64,000 nt of DNA. It comes from Vitellaria paradoxa. Its lineage: Eukaryota > Streptophyta > Magnoliopsida > Ericales > Sapotaceae. Below, one piece after another: positions 24,147 through 36,389 of this stretch. Numbering within the stretch: the stretch's first letter is position 1; every line of letters starts with the position of its first letter. The notes below the pieces were generated by a model. It ran no database searches. It saw nothing but the letters and a program-made list of their open reading frames with translations, and was not told where the DNA came from. The DNA is taken from positions 3,472,001 to 3,536,000 of the forward strand of contig CM034243.1 in the NCBI GenBank assembly GCA_019916065.1, in the 5' to 3' direction. The position numbers and the translations under genes are program-made.

Positions 24147-25622
24147 TTAGTCACATATTACTGCCCCTGTACATTTGAAACCTGTCAGATAAACCTGAGA
24201 CTGAATGACTGTCTTCCCGATCTTAAAACCTGGTATCACTGTGAACCCGGCCTTTGGCCTACTCTTACCCAGAAATACACCTTTCTTGGTGACATCTTCC
24301 ATGTACACCATCGAAAAATCTGCGCCTCTTTCTACCTGGAAAATCTCAACTACGGGATCAAACGAATAGGCCAATTTATGAAGCAACCAAGCTGAGCTTG
24401 CCATCTTAACAAAGGACTCGTAGAATGCACTCAACGACTTCCACGAACTCAAGACCGCTTCGTTTCTATCCAAATTGCAAAAAATTGATGATTCTATTGT
24501 AGGGTGAATGAGTTGGTGGTATTTGCTCTCGCAAAATCTTGAAAATTCACAACTCGGATTCTTACTTAAAACCTCCATGGGATTGCAAGTTACATGCTCG
24601 ATTAAATGCTTCAAATAACTATTTTTCCCCGAATTTGATAAATTACCATTGCACACAATTCCATTAGATTCTAACCCAAAATCCTCTGAATGGAAACCTC
24701 GAAACATTCCTAAAGTAACATATGACAGAAACGCATACCGGTTGTGCCCTTTCTTGGCGTAATCGATGTCCGGATGAACTGAGTTTGCTGCCAAATCCAA
24801 ATCCCACCCTGCTTTCTTCATCAAATCAATCAAGAGCTTAGAAAAACTATGCAATGATCTACAAGCTTCACGGAACATTGATTCGAAAACCCGAATCGTC
24901 AACACAACATCCGTAGGGGAATTTGAGCTGGCTTTTGGGTTTGAATTCGAATTGAGTAACTTCTTCGACAATTTTGAGTTAGACTTGTGAATTTTATCTA
25001 ACTCTTGCTTTAGAGACGAAACTTTGTTGTCTTTGTCATCGATGTCGGACTGTAATCGATTAAAAAGAGTCTCCAAAGTTCGAAGCTTGCTCTGGTTCTC
25101 TTGCACCTGAGCTTCCAAGCAAGACCCAATTGGGAAATCAAGATTACAGCTTGGATTCTTGCGAAGACTTATGTAGCAGCGTCGCACCTCAGACAGCCTC
25201 TGAAGGTGTGAAACCAGAGCTTTGTCGGCGGTTTCTATGGTATCCTCATCAAAGGGCACGTGGGCGGTCTGCAACTGAAGATACGAAGCTTCGAATGACG
25301 AAATTGTGGCGAACAGCGAAGATATTAGGGTTTCAGCAAACTGGGTATTGATGGGTCGAATTGGGGAAGCTGGTTTTGAAGCAGGGGATTTGTGGGTTTG
25401 GTCTGGTTTGATGACGACGACTTTCTGGTCGGTGATGAATTCCTCGGCGGAGTCTAGAAGGGTGAACCCATCGGCATCCTCGCTGTCGGTCGCGGCGGCG
25501 GTGGTGGCGGCCTCGTCCTCGTCGGCAAAGAATTCGAAAGTTTTGGTCTTGAAAGCTAGGGCGAATTTCTGGAACATCTCAGAGATTTGCGGCTGTTTCG
25601 ACGACCCATCCATTTCTAGCAT
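24147..25622 (-). CDS. GIL1-like protein (DUF641 / IRK-interacting protein family), 491 aa
   Basis: This belongs to the plant family of GRAVITROPIC IN THE LIGHT 1 and IRK-interacting proteins (DUF641). GIL1 is needed for light-dependent loss of negative gravitropism in hypocotyls; biochemical roles of relatives are mostly unknown. The acidic N-terminal region ends near residue 85. DUF641 follows, from INTQFAETLISSLFATISSF through SHLQRLSEVRRCYISLRK. A coiled coil with heptad-like leucines (about 172-220, LRTLETLFNRLQ...SSLKQELDKIHK) comes next. The conserved C-terminal half includes FRGFHSEDFG, CEFSRFCESKYHQLIHP, AYSFDPVVEIFQVERGADFS and MVYMEDV. The single exon of 491 residues is normal for the family. 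Two ATGs are close: the first (25622) gives MLEMDGSSKQ, and the second (25613) gives MDGSSKQ, which may be the used start. A GA microsatellite at 25668-25684 lies just upstream, probably in the leader or promoter. It looks intact. Confidence 0.92.
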   Translation of the reverse strand: MLEMDGSSKQPQISEMFQKFALAFKTKTFEFFADEDEAATTAAATDSEDADGFTLLDSAEEFITDQKVVVIKPDQTHKSPASKPASPIRPINTQFAETLISSLFATISSFEASYLQLQTAHVPFDEDTIETADKALVSHLQRLSEVRRCYISLRKNPSCNLDFPIGSCLEAQVQENQSKLRTLETLFNRLQSDIDDKDNKVSSLKQELDKIHKSNSKLSKKLLNSNSNPKASSNSPTDVVLTIRVFESMFREACRSLHSFSKLLIDLMKKAGWDLDLAANSVHPDIDYAKKGHNRYAFLSYVTLGMFRGFHSEDFGLESNGIVCNGNLSNSGKNSYLKHLIEHVTCNPMEVLSKNPSCEFSRFCESKYHQLIHPTIESSIFCNLDRNEAVLSSWKSLSAFYESFVKMASSAWLLHKLAYSFDPVVEIFQVERGADFSMVYMEDVTKKGVFLGKSRPKAGFTVIPGFKIGKTVIQSQVYLTGFKCTGAVICD

Positions 25623-25667
25623 CGCTATACGTTCCTTCCACTTCTCCCACCTCTGAATAACATAGAC

Positions 25668-25772
25668 AGAGAGAGAGAGAGAGATGCTCTTTTGCCGTAG
25701 AAAGGAAAGGTAGAGTATCTGCTGATGCCGATTCTGATCAGCCTCTTGGAAAGAGAGAGAGAGAGAGAGAGA
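25668..25772. repeat. Two (GA)n tracts in the GIL1-like promoter/leader
   Basis: GA runs at about 25668-25684 and 25751-25772 lie 45-150 bases upstream of the minus-strand start codon, where they read as CT tracts on the coding strand. Such tracts are frequent in plant leaders and core promoters and can bind GAGA-type BPC factors. The regulatory role is inferred from position only. Confidence 0.6.
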
Positions 25773-25948
25773 CCGCGAGTGCGTGGTGCTTTGGCTGGCT
25801 TAGAAGGAAGGTATGGAGTAATATGCTATGCTGTGTTTGGCTTGCAAGTCTTCTCTTTACCTTTCACTTTATCTGCTTACCGTTTTTTCAATGTTACAAA
25901 CAGGATTTTTGTTATTATTATTATTTTTTTTAATGCCGTCCGAGTTTT

Positions 25949-26101
25949 GGGTCTGTTTAGTTGGTAAAAATTTGATCAAAAAGTATAATAAAAATATAAA
26001 TATTTAATATAAAAGTAATATGCATTAAAATTTAATTAAAAAAATATAAAAATTTAATAAAAGTAGATAGATTTTGATTGATATTGACCAACCAAACAGC
26101 C
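25949..26101. mobile_element. MITE with GGTCTGTTTAGTTGGT / ACCAACCAAACAGCC ends
   Basis: The terminal inverted repeats are about 15 bp with two or three mismatches, around ~120 bp of AT-rich non-coding DNA. It lies some 330 bases upstream of the GIL1-like start codon. The interior resembles 60258-60413 and 61364-61530. Confidence 0.65.
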
Positions 26102-26333
26102 TATATATAATTTTGATTAACGGTAAACATGGAGAAGGATAGAGTAACAGCCCAACGTGGGTTTTCTAGTAGCCGACGAATGGCCACTTTACATGTAAGC
26201 GGTCTGTCACCCTGCAAAATGTTTCCTATTTTGAATGTTTCCAACCCGATTGGTATTTGAAAATGAAAACCTTTCTCGTTTCTATTATTATAGGGATTGA
26301 TTTTTCGTACCCATTTAAAACAAAAATTATTTA

Positions 26334-26694
26334 GAGGCCGTTTGGAGGTTAAAAATAAGAAAAAAAGTGAAATTTTTGGTAGTTTTTTGTGTATTTTTTT
26401 AGTTATATTTTTTTGTATATTTGGTGAAACAAAATGTATTTTTTAATAATTTTTTTTTACAACTTTTAGGTGTTTGATAAACTTTTACTTTAACAAATAA
26501 AAAAGTGATAACTTTTTGTGTGTTTGGTATATTTTTTACTGTGACAAATAAAAAAAAGTGATAACTTTTTGTTTTATTTTTTACTGTAACAAATCAAAAA
26601 GTGAAAAAAATTGTGATTCTACCAAACGCATTAAAAATTACATTTTTGTAACTTTTAGTACTTTTTTACTAATTTTTGAACCTTCAAACGGCCC
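26334..26694. mobile_element. Tourist-like (PIF/Harbinger) MITE with TTA target duplication
   Basis: The left terminus is GAGGCCGTTTGGAGGTT and the right terminus is AACCTTCAAACGGCCC, an inverted repeat of about 16 bp with few mismatches. TTA occurs directly outside both ends (26331-26333 and 26695-26697), the usual PIF/Harbinger target duplication. The 361 bp interior is AT-rich and non-coding, with an internally repeated TTTTTACTGT(G/A)ACAAAT motif. This is the clearest MITE in the window. Confidence 0.8.
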
Positions 26695-26699
26695 TTAGT

Positions 26700-28740
26700 A
26701 AATGCAGCTATGTTATATAGTAATTTATGTTATTAATAAATAATACAATTAGCATTTAAGTAAACTGATTTAGAATGAGATAAAAACTATTATTCACATT
26801 TCCTTATTTATATGAAGATTATTTTCAAATTTTCGTACACATCTTTGCTAATGGTATTTTTATGCCAGCTTCAAACAGAGTAAGTAATGCAAATACCCGC
26901 CGGAATGAGTAATTTTTTTTTTTTTTATCCTTCATCAATTAATTGCTTAACGTTAATGTAATTATTATCTTGTTTGAAACCAACTAAAAAAAATTAAATC
27001 TTATTTGGTAAAGAAATTTGTTAACTCCAGAATTAAAATGTGACATTATTTAACCTAGCTAATAGTATAATATATAAAAAGTTGATTTTTTTTAATATTT
27101 TGGACAAACGTAGTTACTTTTGAAGAACTGCCACGTATACAACACCACATCAATGCGTGGCGCTCTCTAATTTAGTTGGATGTTGAGATATTCAATCCAT
27201 GGTAGAAGTTGTTCATATATTAAGGTTAACACCAGTCTTCTTAACATATATTCCATCCAGAATTGTCTTGTGTATATGGCCCAACGTGAGTCTTAGTACT
27301 TCGAATCTCGCTATATTCAACACGTGTCACACATTGCAGCTGTCTAGCCAGTTATTAGGTTTGATTATTTAATCAAAATGTGCGATTATTGGATTTACTG
27401 AGAAATAATACTGCTTTTTGTCTAGGAGAATATTTGTCCTGTCACGGGCGAACTCCTTGTGGTAGGTCGGATTCTTTACAAAGTCAGCTCATTTGGTGAA
27501 AATTTTATGGCATTATTGGCATTTAATGGGGAGTAGGTTTTAGGGGTTGTTGATCCATGCACCACGTCAATAATAACTCACACCCAAAAACATTTAAGTT
27601 AAATGGCAGGTGAAACCTTTGTTTGTTTGGTACAACGATACAAATTTTTAGTAATTTTTCATTGTTTTTATGTGTTAGGTAAAATAAAAAAGAATTTTTA
27701 ATAATTTTTTTTTATAAATTTTAAGTATTTAGTAAAAATTTTAATAATTTTTAAATTGAGTTAAAGTAAAATTGTTATTATATTTTTTGCCAACCCATTA
27801 ATTATTAATATTTTAATTACTCGTCAAATCAACAAAATTAGTAACTTTTACTATCTTATCAAATATTTAAAACAGCAAAATTTTGGTTTTTTTTTTTTTT
27901 TTTGGCTCTTTTTTCTGACTCCAAACGGAGGCCTAGAAAAAAATAAGAAGAAAAGCTAACTGGTACCACCGTGCATCTTTAAACTCTACCAAACAGGCAC
28001 TATGAACTTTCCTTTATCTTCATTTCTGATCTCTGTTTATTTAAATCTTCTATTTGTTCTCCACCAGTTTGCCAACTAGGAAAAGGATAGGGTTGGAGAG
28101 ACAGCTTGAGAGAAAGTTACAGTGAATCAATTGCTGACCATGTTAATATTTGCATACGCATATTTACATGTGTGTAATGATAGAAACTAAGTGATGGGAT
28201 AAAAATGGAATGGGTAAAGTATGCATTCTAATTCGATTCATTGGATCTGATTCAATTCTATTTTAATAGAATAGTTGAGAAAAAGAAAAAATTAAACAAT
28301 GTTTAAAGTGAGAATAGGATTAAAATAAAATTAGTCAATCTGTCTCAATTAAATGTAGGATTATAAAAATATTTTTATTAATCTCATTATATTTCTTAAA
28401 TGTTAGTTTTTACAATTAAATATAGAATTATAAAATATTTTTATTAACCTCATTATATACAATAAATGTTAGTGTTGTAACATTTATCTTTACAATTAAA
28501 TTAATTCATATAGTGGTATTTTTATTTTTTGTTCTTTCGGTTTATAAAATATATATTTATTTGTTGTCTTGTTTAAAAATTAAAATAATAAAAATATTAT
28601 TGATTTTAAAAACAGAACCAAAGAAAAAATAAAAATATTTTTATAATAAAATTATTAAGAATAATTATGATATTATAATAAAATTTGCATGAATAATTTT
28701 TATAAAAAAAAATTAGTTTAACAAAATTGATGTTGATAGT
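26700..28740. other. Intergenic sequence, no gene seen
   Basis: AT-rich spacer. A possible MITE spans about 27617-27932 (left TTTGTTTGTTTGGTAC, right CTCCAAACGGAGGCC). Nothing else was recognised. Confidence 0.5.
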
Positions 28741-28849
28741 TACTTGGCCTTGTGCTATTGCAAGTGTACAATTGGAGCAGCCCAACAAAAAAATAGTTAT
28801 CTATACTACTATAAAAATTTTCATTATTTGAAAAACTTTTTTTTTTATT

Positions 28850-29140
28850 ATTTTGTCTCTATTTTTTTTCAATTTAACTCAACTTTATCCTTCCATCATC
28901 TTTTCTTTATTGACAATTTTACTATTTTACTCTTTTTTTCAGTTTAACCCAATCTATATCTCTAATATCATTATTTTACTATTTTATCCTTCCTTCTATT
29001 TTTTTCAATTTAATCCAACTCTGTCCCTTCATTATTTTCACTCTGTTGACTATTTTATTATTTTATCCTTTTTTTTTCGGTTTAACTTAATTTTGTCTCT
29101 ATGTTATTATCATTTTATTATATTACCCGTCCTTTTTCAA
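28850..29140. repeat. Degenerate T-rich tandem repeat, ~90 bp unit
   Basis: A unit of the form TTTTTTCA(A/G)TTTAA(C/T)(C/T)CAA followed by CT-rich text, then ATTATTTT and ACTATTTTA(C/T)(T/C)CT, recurs about three times (near 28862, 28936, 29003 and a last partial near 29077). Similar starts CTATACTACTATAAAAA (28802) and TATACTACTACTATAAAT (29143) bracket the array. Confidence 0.5.
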
Positions 29141-29935
29141 TATATACTACTACTATAAATAAAAAGCTTAGTAATTGCAAAACTTTTTTAGACTATTTTG
29201 CCATCATCTTATTATACAAACCCAAATATATATTTCTTCCTTAACCTTCTTTTCATCTTTCCTAACCTCTCATTTTTCATAATTATGTCATTAATAGAGA
29301 TTATTAAAAGCAAAATAATTATAAAATTATTTTTATTAGCCTTATTATATCATCTTTTCTAAAACTCTTAAATCCAAATGGTATTTAATAATTTCAAGGT
29401 TTGTTTCCATTAATAATTAAAAGTTACCATAATCCTTTTCAAATTTAAATGGTATTTAAAAAGTTTTATTTCTATTAATAATTGAAAGCTACCATATTTC
29501 ATAACTATAGCATCTTTTCAATTTCTATTTTTTGGTCTTCTTTATATTTTATCCATGAGAAGAAAACAAGAAAGTTCACATTATTACTCTCTATTTCTAT
29601 CTCTCCTTTTCCTTACTTTGTTTGTGTGTATATTTACATACTTTATTTAACTATTTGAGTTTGTCTTCTATTTTTGCAAATATGTGTTGATAATATACTA
29701 TTTGTATGTTTACATGGTCTGACATATTGAATTTTCAAAATTTGTAAAGTTTTATTCTTGATTTTGTCTTTTTTTTGTTATATATGATTGGTTTTTGTAG
29801 ATATGTTTTGATAATATACTATTTGTATGTCTACATACATTTTGAATTTTCAAAATTTGCAAGATTTTATTCTTAATTTTGTCTATCTTTTGTTGTGATT
29901 GAATGAATTGTTAGTGTCTTAAGTTTCTAAAGTGG

Positions 29936-30234
29936 CATCCCACGTTGGGATGTTAGAGTGAGTGTATGTGATGTATAAGTTTCACCTACAAATCAAGTTT
30001 TTAACTTGGTTTGATGTGTTGGGTTAATTCAAAAGAAATTAAAGTTGTGTGTGCATATCCAGTGCTCCACTCAATCTATTGGCTACTCTGTTCAATCTGG
30101 ATTTTAATCCAAAGAGTTGTAGTGGGCAGGCATCCGACATCAAAATGTTAGGGGGTGTGTGTGTAAGGGGGTGTATAAGTCTCGCCTACAAATTAAGTTT
30201 TTGACTTGGTTTAATGAGTTGGGTTAGTTAAAAA
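29936..30234. repeat. Pair of ~105 bp direct repeats, ~195 bp apart
   Basis: Copy 1 (29936-30041) and copy 2 (30131-30234) share CATCC(C/G)AC, ATGTTAG(A/G)G, GTATAAGT(T/C)TC(A/G)CCTACA, AA(A/T)T(C/T)AAGTTTTT and ACTTGGTTT(G/A)ATG(T/A)GTTGGGTTA. It could be a decayed miniature LTR element, but no primer site or clean TG...CA ends are visible. Confidence 0.65.
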
Positions 30235-30239
30235 AAAAT

Positions 30240-30368
30240 AAAAAGTTTCTGGAGTGTTTTCTGAATTATTAGTATTTCTTAAAACAATTTTTTATCTTAT
30301 TTTAACCTTCAAGTACTAGATATTGGTCTTTTTTCTAAATTTTTATACTCTCCTCTTCTAATTCATGA

Positions 30369-30400
<32 letters not shown>

Positions 30401-32900
30401 GAAACAAATTTTGAATTGCAAAATCAAAGAGGAAAATTGAAGGAGCAGAGAGTGTAAAACTAGAACAGATGATGAAAAGTTTGAAGAAGACGGCTAAAGA
30501 AGTTACAAAGCTTGCGATTTATTTGAGCAGTGTGGGTAGGTTCTTTAAATATTGTTGGTACTTTTAAGATCATTCAACCATATATTACATTATTGGCACT
30601 TGGTAAATTACTAAAAATAAAGAAAAATAAATAAAAAATTCACAATGAATGAAAAAGATATAAAATCTCAAATATACCCTTATTTGAATAAACTTAAAAA
30701 TTTAATACAATAAAATAAAAGAAATTCATTAATATATTATTTTTTTAAATTTATGAATTTTTCTTTCATTTTCTATCATAATTTAAATAAGAGAAATTTG
30801 AAATTCATATCCCATTCTTTTTACCGTGACAAATCATCGATCAAAACATAGTTTAAGTGAACATAAGTTTAGCTTTCAATCTTTATTAAAAAAACTTTTG
30901 AAAATATTAAAATTGTTGTATAAAAGGAGAGATAGGAAAGAGTAAGAAAAAATTCACAAATATTGAATAAAAAAGTAAGGAGATATGAAAAATAATTACG
31001 AAAAAAATATTTTATTTTTATCTAAATATATTAAAAAATATAATAAAATTAAAAATATTCATCAATGTATTAGTTTTTTTAATCCAATTAAAGTTTACTT
31101 TCTTAACTTTCATTCATTTTTCCTTTTATTTTTTAACATAACCCATATAAGGAAAGAAATTTTGAATCAGTATCCCATATATTGATATACACTAAGATAA
31201 AAAAGAAAATTAGATAATATAAAATAAAATAATGAAAATAAAGAGAAAAATAATTAATAAAAAATATTTGGGTTTCTTAAAAAAATCTTAAACTCTAAAA
31301 AATAAAAGGTATTTTTGGAGTAAGATTTTGGTATAAAAAATAAAAATGAAAATAAAAAGAAAATTAAAAAATTAAACAAAAGGCTTAATTAATATATTAA
31401 AATTTTTAAATTTATTTAATTTTAAAATTTTCAAATAGTTTCTTTACATTTTGTATCATAACTGAAGCAAGAGAAGAAATTTTGAATTCTTATTTTTTTT
31501 TTTTTATGTGGAGAGAGAGATACAAAGATACAAGTGAAAGATAAAAAAAAAAATGATGGAGGGAAACTTTTGGTTTAATTTTTCTTTTTTTTTTGGTAAA
31601 AAAAATTTTGACAAAACTAATTCTAGGATGCAATCAATAAATATTATAGTATATAAAATATGTTAAGGATGAGTTTCATAGATATAAGCAAAAGATAAGG
31701 GTCAAATTGAAAAATAATGGACTAAAAAAATCTATTGAAATTCTAGAGAATTATATTTAAAATATGTGAATGATTGTTTTATAAGGGTAAAATTAAAAAA
31801 AAAAAAAAGAACCCAAAAAGCCATTGAAATTCTAAAGAAATATTGTCACTTGTTATATAGACAATATAAAGATAAAAGTAGATATCCAAATGATTAAATA
31901 AAACTAGAAAAAAAGTCATAACTATGAGAAAATCAAAATAAAAATAAAGAAAAATATAACTCTTAAAAAAACTAAAAAAACACACAAAAGAGAAAAATTG
32001 TAATAAACCTTAAATAAGAAAAATGTCAATATTGAAAAAATTTGTACTAAAAAGGCATTTATTGTTACTCTTAAAAAAAATAAACCAGAAAAGATCACAA
32101 AGTGACAAACTGATAATAAAGCAAAACAAATGAAGGCAAAGTTAAAAATTTGTGGCAAAGGAGCCGTTGAAGCATTAACCTCAATTGTCATTTATTATAT
32201 ATATATATATATATATATAATTATGATATATAATATTAAAAAATAATAAACACACTTTATTTTTTATTTTTCCCACTCAAAATTAATATTCGCGTAATAT
32301 TAGTATATAAATAAAATATATTACCTTTGATTGTAAATATATTAAATTATTTTTAATTATAATTAAATATTATAAAATATATTATATTTAAATATAAATA
32401 TATTAAATTATTTTTAATTATAATTAAATATTATAAAATATATTACATTTAAATATAAATATATTAAATTATTTTTAGTTATAATTAAATATTATAATAA
32501 AATTTTTATACTGAGATACTATGTGGCTTATATTAATTGTATTAAAAGTTATTAGTTCAGTATTACTATTATGTCATTAAATGTTAACAAAAATATTAGT
32601 TATACCAAAAATTATATTAAGTTAAATTATAATAAATTTAGTTTATTATAGATAATAATATTATTATACTAATACATAATATAATTTATAATTTATATTA
32701 GTTATATTAAATAATATTAATTAAGTATAACCGTTAAAGAGTGAAATTTTTCTCTCATTTATATCACCACAACCATTAAAAATTTATTAAACATCACTAA
32801 TTATTTATATTTATACATTTTAATTAGTAAAATATAAAAAATTACTTAATTTAGGCATGGAGTGAATTTGAAAAAAAAAATCATTTAACTGATAGTGTTA

Positions 32901-32940
<40 letters not shown>

Positions 32941-33270
32941 AAAGCTTATATATCTTATATGAATTCTTGATTTGTATATTCTTATCTTTTAAGTGCTTAA
33001 TAGTAGCCATTTTTTTTCATGGCTGCCTTAATCATAAATCAGTGAATATGTGAGCTGAAAAATATAACTATCTGTTATATTATTTTGGATCTGTGTTAAT
33101 TTATGACTTTTTAAAAAAAGTAAAGAGTGTGAAAACACTATTTAATTTTTGTTTATATTTTTCTATTTAAGTTTTTATTTTTGAAAAAAAATTAAAAATA
33201 TATTTAACAAACATGTTTTGTTGTCAATTTTTAAAAATCTTTACACTTAAACAAAAAAATAATAAATATA
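30240..33270. other. Extremely AT-rich intergenic sequence, no gene seen
   Basis: Mostly A/T with an (ATT)n tract at 30370-30399, homopolymer runs, and (AT)n followed by (GT)n at 32901-32940. A tandem repeat near 32341-32500 is listed separately. Open frames here are composition artefacts. Confidence 0.6.
32330..32500. repeat. 61-bp tandem repeat, nearly three copies
   Basis: ATTAAATTATTTTTAATTAT recurs at 32341, 32402 and (with one A to G change) 32463, an exact 61 base spacing. Each copy carries AATTAAATATTATAA and, in the first two, TATATTA(T/C)ATTTAAATATAA. The copies are almost identical, so the duplication is recent or conserved by conversion. Confidence 0.9.
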
Positions 33271-33512
33271 AATTTTATTAATCCGAACCAACCCATAAGC
33301 TCCCATTTTTAATAAGACTCCAGCTAAAAGCATACAAGTACTGTAATGCACTTTTTCATGGGTATCTGGTAACCATGTATGTAGGGATATAGTTAGTGAT
33401 TTGACAGCAAAAGTAATAAAAAATCTAATATATAATATTATTTCTAATGTCACGGGGTACGATTGATTAACTAATGTTTCAAAATTTAATGTTGGTTTAT
33501 TAAAATCAAATG
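33270..33512 (-). pseudogene. ndhD: Plastid ndhD fragment inserted in nuclear DNA (NUPT)
   Basis: On the minus strand this reads as part of NdhD, the plastid NAD(P)H dehydrogenase subunit 4 (a membrane proton-channel subunit). Recognisable segments are [28 protein letters not shown], the highly conserved HTWLPDTH, then [20 protein letters not shown] and VRIN. About 80 of the normal ~500 codons are present, with no neighbouring plastid genes visible, and both ends dissolve into AT-rich nuclear sequence. Changes from the plastid consensus include THGEAHYS to THEKVHYS. Several are G-to-A or C-to-T, as expected for methylated, unselected nuclear DNA. It is therefore a dead nuclear copy, not a gene. 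Confidence 0.88.
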
Positions 33513-35210
33513 TTTTTAAAGTAAACTATGTCAGTAAAAATTTTATATATTTTTTTATTTAAATAAAATTATATATTTAACTTTAATTACACGTGTAACG
33601 TACAGTTAGTAGTATATAATAAAAAAGTTAGTAACGTCGGCTGCCATCCATTTGTGAGTTTGCCCATCGGGGAGATGGGGTTGAAGGAGAGGGATTAATT
33701 GGTGGAATCGAGTCAGAGAAGAGCCTCACTTTATATCCATTCCGTTGCTATCTCAACTAATTACTGAGTATTCGCATCAAATACTCCAAACCCATCTCCT
33801 TTAAAATAGGGAGGAAGACAAAAAAAAAAAAAAAAAAAATCTTCATCATAGAATATGATTCGGATTTGTTTTCTATTAAAATAAATATAAATATATAAAT
33901 ATATATTTAAAAAAATGAAAAAAAAAAGGAGAAAGAGGGGTTGCCCATTCAAGCCATCATGGTGTTGCTTGCACGCGGGTGTCTCATGCATCATAAACTC
34001 TGTCAAAAAGCAACCATTTTGAGTATGAATGAATTAATTAATGCCTATGTTCTGAATCTTTCTTTAACGGAAAAGAAATTAGACACCTCTAAAGGAAATT
34101 CATGTGTATGATTAAATTACTTTGGGAGATATATATTGGGGGGTAATGTTAATCAGTAAGTCTACGCACTTAATTTATTTATGATCAAGAAATGATCAGA
34201 AATGTCCTATTTATTGAAATCCAAAAAAAAAAAAAAAAAAACAATTACGAAGTTTTTCTGCTAAATCAATATTAACAGATAATTTCATTTGATCGATACT
34301 ACATTCATTGATCGCTTAACATGTATTGCAAGAGTTAGCAGATTTATATAGTTGTGAGATTTCAAATCTAAATTTAAAAACTTGTAACACTTTAATAAAT
34401 TAAAATCATCTATTCTACCAACCTTATTAGGCTTATTGTGTATAAAAAATAAATAAATATCTATCCTCTCAAAAAAAATTACAAAGTCAGGATTAAGCTA
34501 AACGAGCTAATAAAATGCACTTTATATAAATCTTGCTATTGAAGCATGAATCGAAAAGTCAAGAGAATCGAGATGGTATTAGTTTTGGTATTATCAAGTT
34601 TGTGTTCAATTAATTTAAAAGCAAAATCCATCAACTTGATTTTTATAAAAGTATCACCTATCATACTATTCTCATTGTAAATATAATTTTTAAATTTAAT
34701 TTCTAAAATAATATAATTTTTTTTCAATCCTCCATGTTAAAAAGATAACTTAAAATTATTGTAATGTTTTTTAAATGAATATAAGAGTGATACAATATAT
34801 CAAAAAATAATAATAATTGACAAAAAATTATTAGGATGATGTAAAATATTTATTGGCTTATCAATTTAAAATATATTATAGAAATACTTCTCTATTACAA
34901 CACTATAAATACCCCGTCATTCTAATTACATTTCCTGGTAAAATTTTTGGTAGAGGAATTTTTTTTTGTGTAAATTTAAATTGTCATTAATCAACTTGTA
35001 GCTCCAAATTATAATTATTTAATTATAGTTTCTATTTACGAAGGAACAAACCTTTTGAATTACTTGTCAAAAAAAAATAATAATAACTTTTGAATTTAAC
35101 ATTTGGTGTTGGAAACGTTTGTGTTAAAGCAACAAAGACTCAGCACCAACAATCATTAGGTAGTAAAATCTGTAAAGTGTACAATAAATGTAGCACTTGT
35201 ATTCATATTA

Positions 35211-35400
35211 AGTGCTTGTTTGATGTATCAAATTTTAATAAAATAAAATTAGAAATAGATAAATTTTAAATTATTAAATATTTAGTGTGTTTTTTGAAAA
35301 AAGTAAAAAGTTAGCCAAATTAAAAAAATAAAAAAATTAGTACAAATTAAAAAATAAAAAATTAAATTTTTAATCAAATTTAACACTTTAAACACACGCT
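35211..35400. mobile_element. MITE with ~30 bp imperfect inverted repeats
   Basis: The left end AGTGCTTGTTTGATGTATCA matches the reverse complement of the right end (AGCGTGTGTTTAAAGTGTTA) over roughly 30 bases with substitutions. TTA precedes the left end. It is related to the element at 46940-47177, which has the same TTTAGAGTG(A/T)TAAAT terminal motif. Confidence 0.6.
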
Positions 35401-36389
35401 GAACATCACAAGAGGAACATACATTTCAAGTCTAGCATGTTGTGCGAGACACACGTTCATCAGACTACGACCCAACACTAACGAACCTTATTAATTAATG
35501 GAAAATGGTCTTCGAATAATTTTTTAAGCATGATTTTCGAATGTTTTGATCAAGTTGGTTCAGATACAATTTTTATGAGCTTTTTTTTTTTTTCCTTAAT
35601 TATTTTTGACTTTTGTTTCAGTTCTGAGTCTTGACCCTCTATAAAAATTTAAACTAATTAGCGATCCATAAATTTGGAAATCATTTTTTAGTTTCTTGAG
35701 ATTGTTTCTTCCGTCATTAGTTATCATTTTATCTTCCCCCTCCCTTCATTTTTTCTCACGCCTCAAAATTAAAATATTCGAGATGAAATAAATATTGAAA
35801 AATGATAATTATTTCAAAATAAAATAAATATATCTAAGATTAAATTAAAAAATATCAACAACGATCACACGTTACGTTACCATTTGAATCAATATGTATA
35901 ATAAATAATAATAAAAATACAGAGCTTCTAGCATATACTCGTCTCTCATTTTTTCATATAAAATAATTCAGCATAATCTAATAGGTTGCTATCGGAGTAA
36001 CTATAAAATAAAGCTTATTTGGCCATGACATCTCATGTATAATAATAATTAAATCCCTAGTTGTGAGACTTACATAACATAATCTTGGAATAAAATAATA
36101 ATACATCAAGTTCAAGTATATGAGATAGATCCATACCTCAGGTCACTTAAATAATCACATAAAAATAAATTAAAAAAAGAGTATTGCTCTCGATCAAACT
36201 AACAGTCTCAATTAAGATTCGATTGATTACTTCCAACTTCGAGAGTCACCAAAATAAACACAACAATGATTAGTTCAAGAAGATGAACAAAACCCTTGTA
36301 ACTTCCCCCCTCCCCCCTATGGTCGACTCACGCTGTGTTGAGCGTGGATCATCGCCTACGCTGAAAAAAATAATAATTATATTGTGATT

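Noticed and set aside
24980..25660. Plus-strand open frames across the GIL1-like gene 5' half
   Set aside because: They are antisense shadows of the strongly supported minus-strand DUF641 gene.
33761..34006. Open frame next to the ndhD fragment
   Set aside because: Contains a long lysine/phenylalanine homopolymer stretch from A/T runs; no plastid gene similarity, so not counted as part of the NUPT.
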